A stretch of DNA of 63,436 nucleotides, from the NCBI GenBank assembly GCA_964419255.1, contig CAYQOU010000018.1:1-63436 (forward strand), written 5' to 3'. The notes below the pieces were generated by a model. That model was not told where the DNA came from. It ran no database searches and was given only the letters and a program-made list of their open reading frames with translations. This document shows, one piece after another, positions 63,326 to 63,436 of the stretch. Origin of the DNA: CAZPHU01 sp964419255 (GTDB lineage: Bacteria; Fibrobacterota; Chitinivibrionia; Chitinivibrionales; CAYFVL01). How positions within the stretch are numbered: position 1 is the stretch's first letter; each line of letters starts with the position of its first letter. A program made the position numbers and the translations under genes.

Positions 63326-63436
63326 CACATGCCAGTAGCACATGGTTGTGAGCCGGTGCATATCGGTCGACAAGAGTCTGGAGGCGACAAAAACTGGATT
63401 TTAGCCGCTATTCTGTAAATATGCGATTCACTCGGC

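Noticed and set aside
1..63436. CRISPR arrays, phage, transposase, integrase, tRNA and rRNA genes
   Set aside because: Looked for on both strands; none found. Short tRNAs could be missed by eye.

Overview
The window reads as chromosomal DNA from a free-living or gut/sediment bacterium of the Fibrobacterota, most like the Chitinivibrionia/Chitinispirillia side. This is inferred from gene families, not from a phylogeny. The pointers are two TIGR02147/DUF4423 proteins (a paralogous family expanded in Fibrobacter), two large secreted GH9 glucanases, C-terminal sorting-type tails of the type IX secretion kind, many lipoproteins, an NfnAB-type oxidoreductase and a sensory-type [FeFe]-hydrogenase. 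The last two suit a fermentative anaerobe. No tRNA, rRNA, CRISPR array, phage or transposase was recognised.

Layout. 0-16 kb is accessory and surface-related: the end of a secreted protein, a GNAT acetyltransferase, a GH9 enzyme divergent from a regulator-lipoprotein pair, a decayed VTT-type membrane gene, a Ser/Thr kinase fused in operon to a sensory hydrogenase-like protein, an SDR enzyme and a second GH9 enzyme. 16-26 kb is mostly minus strand: a cyclic-nucleotide-binding protein, an NFACT-R protein, an assembly-factor-like lipoprotein, a partner-switching block (STAS, STAS-kinase fusion, anti-sigma kinase) and flagellar-type genes (FlhB C-terminal-like, FliK-like, DUF6115-like). 26-28 kb holds an FHA protein and a phosphoesterase.

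28-38 kb is housekeeping nucleotide metabolism (purF, pyrG, carB, carA) divergent from nfnAB. 38-48 kb holds a large hybrid histidine kinase, a second TIGR02147-lipoprotein pair with two envelope genes behind it, and a HEAT-repeat envelope protein. 48-63 kb mixes core genes (miaA, pdxJ, prepilin peptidase, cvpA, polA) with a polysaccharide-deacetylase-like protein, a repeat-rich secreted protein, a cyclophilin-FKBP fusion, a degenerate GGDEF protein, a STAS protein, a BamE-like lipoprotein and an FmdB-type zinc ribbon.

Three things stand out. (1) A kinase and a hydrogenase-like sensor share a one-base junction and look like a redox or H2 signalling pair. (2) TIGR02147 regulators are translationally coupled to lipoproteins at two separate loci. 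(3) Two families of short intergenic repeats are scattered through the window; one is an imperfect palindrome that in places supplies the stop codon of the neighbouring gene.
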